Shown here: positions 12,817 through 14,609 of the stretch, piece after piece
How the letters are laid out: each line of letters opens with the position of its first letter
How positions within the stretch are numbered: position 1 is the stretch's first letter
Source: JABWCE01 sp964355045
GTDB lineage: Bacteria; Bacteroidota; Bacteroidia; NS11-12g; UBA9320
Assembly (NCBI GenBank): GCA_964355045.1
Contig: CAYHCM010000096.1
Location: 1 to 14,609, forward strand
Length of the DNA stretch: 14,609 nucleotides
Direction: 5' to 3'
Notes under the pieces: model-generated
What the model was told of the DNA's origin: nothing
The model's input: only the letters and a program-made list of their open reading frames with translations
The model's database searches: none
Program-made: the position numbers and the translations under genes

Positions 12817-14412
12817 TTACACCGCCACTTCCAATTTAAAATCACTTGTTTCATGAAATATTATTTCCGGATTATTGCTTTTGGCCATTTGCAATACAAA
12901 AGCGGTTTGAGCTAAAAATACCCGGTTTTTATCTTTATCAAAAACAATATCCTTTTGGCGGAAACGACAAAATTCGTCAATCTTACCAGATTCCCCCGTC
13001 ATCCAGCAGGCTTTAAAATAACTGAGATGATCGAACCTACAACTCGCATTGTACTCGTTTTTAAGACGGTATTGTATTACCTCAAACTGAAGCTCACCCA
13101 CGGTTCCTATAATTTTTCGGTTACCGGGTTGTTGGGTAAATAATTGGGCTACTCCTTCATCCGTTAATTGTTCAATGCCTTTTTCCAATTGTTTGGTTTT
13201 CATCGGGTCGGTATTTATAACTTCCTTAAACAATTCGGGGCTAAAACTCGGGATGCCTTTGTACATATAGTTTTCTCCTTCGGTAAGGGTATCGCCAATT
13301 TTAAAATTTCCGGTATCATATAATCCCACCACATCGCCCGAGTAGGCTTCCTCAATTACATTTTTGCTTTGAGCCATAAAATTATAGGGATTGCTAAACT
13401 TGTATTGCTTATTAAGCCTCACATGATGAAAGAATTTATTGCGCTCAAACTTGCCTGAACACACCCTTAAAAACGCAATACGGTCGCGGTGTTTGGGGTC
13501 AATATTGGCATGGATTTTAAAAACAAATCCGCTAAATTTGGGCTCATGGGCGTTTATCATCCCGGAGGTGGTTTCGCGTGGTAAGGGGCTTGGAGCTATT
13601 TCTACAAACGTGTCCAACAATTCCTTAATACCGAAATTATTAACCGCTGACCCAAAAAATACCGGTGCCAAATAGCCTTCGCGGTATAGCGAAACATCAA
13701 AAGGTTCAAACACTTCATTTATCAATTCCACATCATCCTTTAGTTTTTTAGTATCTTTTTCACCAATTAAAACCGGAAGATTTTCGTCTTCCAGATTTTC
13801 AATTTCAATAATTTCATCGCTCAGTTTTGTTTTGTTGGAAGTAAAAAGATTAAGTGAATGATTGTATAAAAGATAAACCCCTTTAAAATCTTTACCCATA
13901 TTAATAGGCCAGCTAAGCGGCCTCACGGCAATGTTCAATTCTTTTTCAACTTCTTCTAACAAATCGAAAGGATCACGGCCATCGCGGTCCATTTTATTTA
14001 CAAATACAATAACAGGCGTGTGCCTCATGCGGCAAATTTCCATCAGTTTTCGGGTTTGCTCCTCCACACCTTTTACACTGTCAATCACCAATATCACGCT
14101 GTCCACAGCGGTCAAAGTCCGGTAAGTATCTTCGGCAAAATCCTTATGGCCCGGCGTGTCCAGAATATTTACCAAATAATTATTATACTCAAAAGCCATA
14201 ACAGAAGTAGCTACCGAAATACCCCTTTGTTTCTCTATTTCCATAAAGTCGGAGGTAGCCGTTTTTTTAATTTTATTGCTTTTTACGGCGCCGGCAGTTT
14301 GTATAGCTCCGCCAAACAACAGTAGTTTTTCGGTAAGAGTAGTTTTTCCGGCATCGGGGTGACTGATAATGCCAAACGTTCGGCGTTTATTTATTTCTGA
14401 TTCTAATGACAT
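12817..14412 (-). CDS. prfC: peptide chain release factor 3
   Basis: RF3 is a translational GTPase that removes RF1 or RF2 from the ribosome after peptide release and acts in quality control. At 531 aa it matches the usual length (E. coli 529). GTPase motifs: G1 SHPDAGKTTLTE (17-28), G2 KQRGISVATSV (about 61-71), G3 DTPGHKDFAEDT (85-96), G4 NKMDRDGRDP (139-148), G5 GSAVNNFG (about 254-261). Later come the domain II segment (PKHRDRIAFLRVCSG, GDVVGLYDTGNFKIGDTL) and domain III with TVGELQFEVIQYRL and the C-terminal VFLAQTAFVLQMAK. No broken motif was seen. The ATG start is followed directly by the conserved ESEINKRRTFGIISHP. Its 3' end is the template of the two displaced copies downstream, so it is the likely integration target. 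A TACCTTTG box lies 17 bases before the start. Confidence 0.97.
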   Translation of the reverse strand: MSLESEINKRRTFGIISHPDAGKTTLTEKLLLFGGAIQTAGAVKSNKIKKTATSDFMEIEKQRGISVATSVMAFEYNNYLVNILDTPGHKDFAEDTYRTLTAVDSVILVIDSVKGVEEQTRKLMEICRMRHTPVIVFVNKMDRDGRDPFDLLEEVEKELNIAVRPLSWPINMGKDFKGVYLLYNHSLNLFTSNKTKLSDEIIEIENLEDENLPVLIGEKDTKKLKDDVELINEVFEPFDVSLYREGYLAPVFFGSAVNNFGIKELLDTFVEIAPSPLPRETTSGMINAHEPKFSGFVFKIHANIDPKHRDRIAFLRVCSGKFERNKFFHHVRLNKQYKFSNPYNFMAQSKNVIEEAYSGDVVGLYDTGNFKIGDTLTEGENYMYKGIPSFSPELFKEVINTDPMKTKQLEKGIEQLTDEGVAQLFTQQPGNRKIIGTVGELQFEVIQYRLKNEYNASCRFDHLSYFKACWMTGESGKIDEFCRFRQKDIVFDKDKNRVFLAQTAFVLQMAKSNNPEIIFHETSDFKLEVAV

Positions 14413-14429
14413 TTTTTATTTAAGGGGTG

Positions 14430-14437
14430 CAAAGGTA
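14430..14437 (-). promoter_or_regulatory. -7 element of prfC
   Basis: Minus-strand TACCTTTG matches TAnnTTTG exactly and ends 17 bases before the ATG at 14412, giving a short leader. Upstream lies the TTTTAGATT repeat, with no TTG at 17-20 bases. Confidence 0.55.
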
Positions 14438-14440
14438 AGC

Positions 14441-14475
14441 CGATTTTAGATTTTAGATTTACGATTTTAGATTTA
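14441..14475 (+). repeat. short GATTTTAGATTT tandem repeat
   Basis: CGATTTTAGATTT occurs at 14441-14453 and at 14462-14474, with a further TTAGATTTA between them. It is a simple A/T-rich repeat directly upstream of the prfC promoter box, similar in kind to the one at 691-735. Confidence 0.6.
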
Positions 14476-14609
14476 CACGGTAGTATATGAATTATTGGTT
14501 TGAGGAGTGATGAGTTTTAGGATTAAAGAATTCTCAATGGCGGCAAAAACATAGAACTTCTATATAACTCGACCACACTTACTCGTATAAAACTTTCGCC
14601 TATTCTTGT
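14476..14609. other. window end, no supported gene
   Basis: No open frame, RNA gene or repeat can be supported in these last 134 bases, which look like intergenic DNA upstream of prfC. Confidence 0.4.

Larger units (their letters stand above)
9851..12927. mobile_element. prfC 3'-end accretion island (inferred)
   Basis: Three same-orientation copies of the prfC 3' end bound two intervals: displaced copies at 9851-9925 and 10785-10895, and the resident gene end from 12816. All three start at the same base, one past the TAA stop (plus-strand TTTACACCGCCAC). The left interval holds a two-gene plus-strand module, the right one a type IX secreted protein. Stepwise integration at a conserved gene end, each element supplying a replacement end, would give this picture, as known for elements targeting tRNA genes or staphylococcal rlmH. 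No integrase, transposase or terminal inverted repeats are present in the interval, so the elements would be non-autonomous or decayed. Unequal recombination between diverged prfC genes is the main alternative. Confidence 0.5.

Overview
The window looks like chromosomal DNA from a member of the Bacteroidota (Flavobacteriia/Sphingobacteriia/Chitinophagia-like; the sequence does not fix the order). The signs are low GC, repeated matches to the Bacteroidota -7 promoter element TAnnTTTG instead of Shine-Dalgarno sites, a DUF4296 lipoprotein, a TonB-dependent receptor with an N-terminal carboxypeptidase-regulatory-like domain, and a protein ending in a type IX secretion sorting domain.

Layout. Bases 1-737 carry no convincing gene: they hold one inverted unit and six direct units of a ~90-bp G/C-tract repeat. 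Then come a DUF4296 lipoprotein (-) and the PLP-homeostasis gene yggS (+), which diverge with only 15 bp between starts. A symmetric hairpin terminator separates yggS from a convergent outer-membrane beta-barrel gene (-). Upstream of that lies a di-haem cytochrome-c peroxidase lipoprotein (-), divergent from a large TonB-dependent receptor (+). A small inverted-repeat element follows, then a 78-aa acidic protein (-) and an ECF sigma factor (-) separated by a strong hairpin, then an unrecognised secreted protein (+) and a secreted lipoprotein with an FN3-like and a DUF1566-like part (-).

The most unusual part is 9851-12927. The resident prfC (release factor 3, 12817-14412, minus strand) has two displaced copies of its own 3' end downstream, in the same orientation: 75 bp at 9851-9925 and 111 bp at 10785-10895. 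Both begin at the same point, one base past the stop codon. Between the first and second copies sits a two-gene plus-strand module: a DUF6932-like nucleotidyltransferase-fold protein with intact G-S and D-x-D motifs, and a 99-aa helical protein. Between the second copy and the true prfC end sits a secreted protein with a type IX sorting domain. The displaced ends are diverged from the resident prfC, and one keeps its reading frame. This is what would be left if small elements had integrated stepwise at the 3' end of prfC, each bringing its own replacement gene end. No integrase is visible inside the interval, so the mechanism is inferred, not shown.

The other genes are mainly housekeeping (yggS, prfC), envelope (receptor, beta-barrel, peroxidase, lipoproteins) or regulatory (ECF sigma with a small downstream protein), and do not form a single pathway. 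Several -7 boxes lie 4-5 nt from the start codon, which suggests leaderless or nearly leaderless messages.
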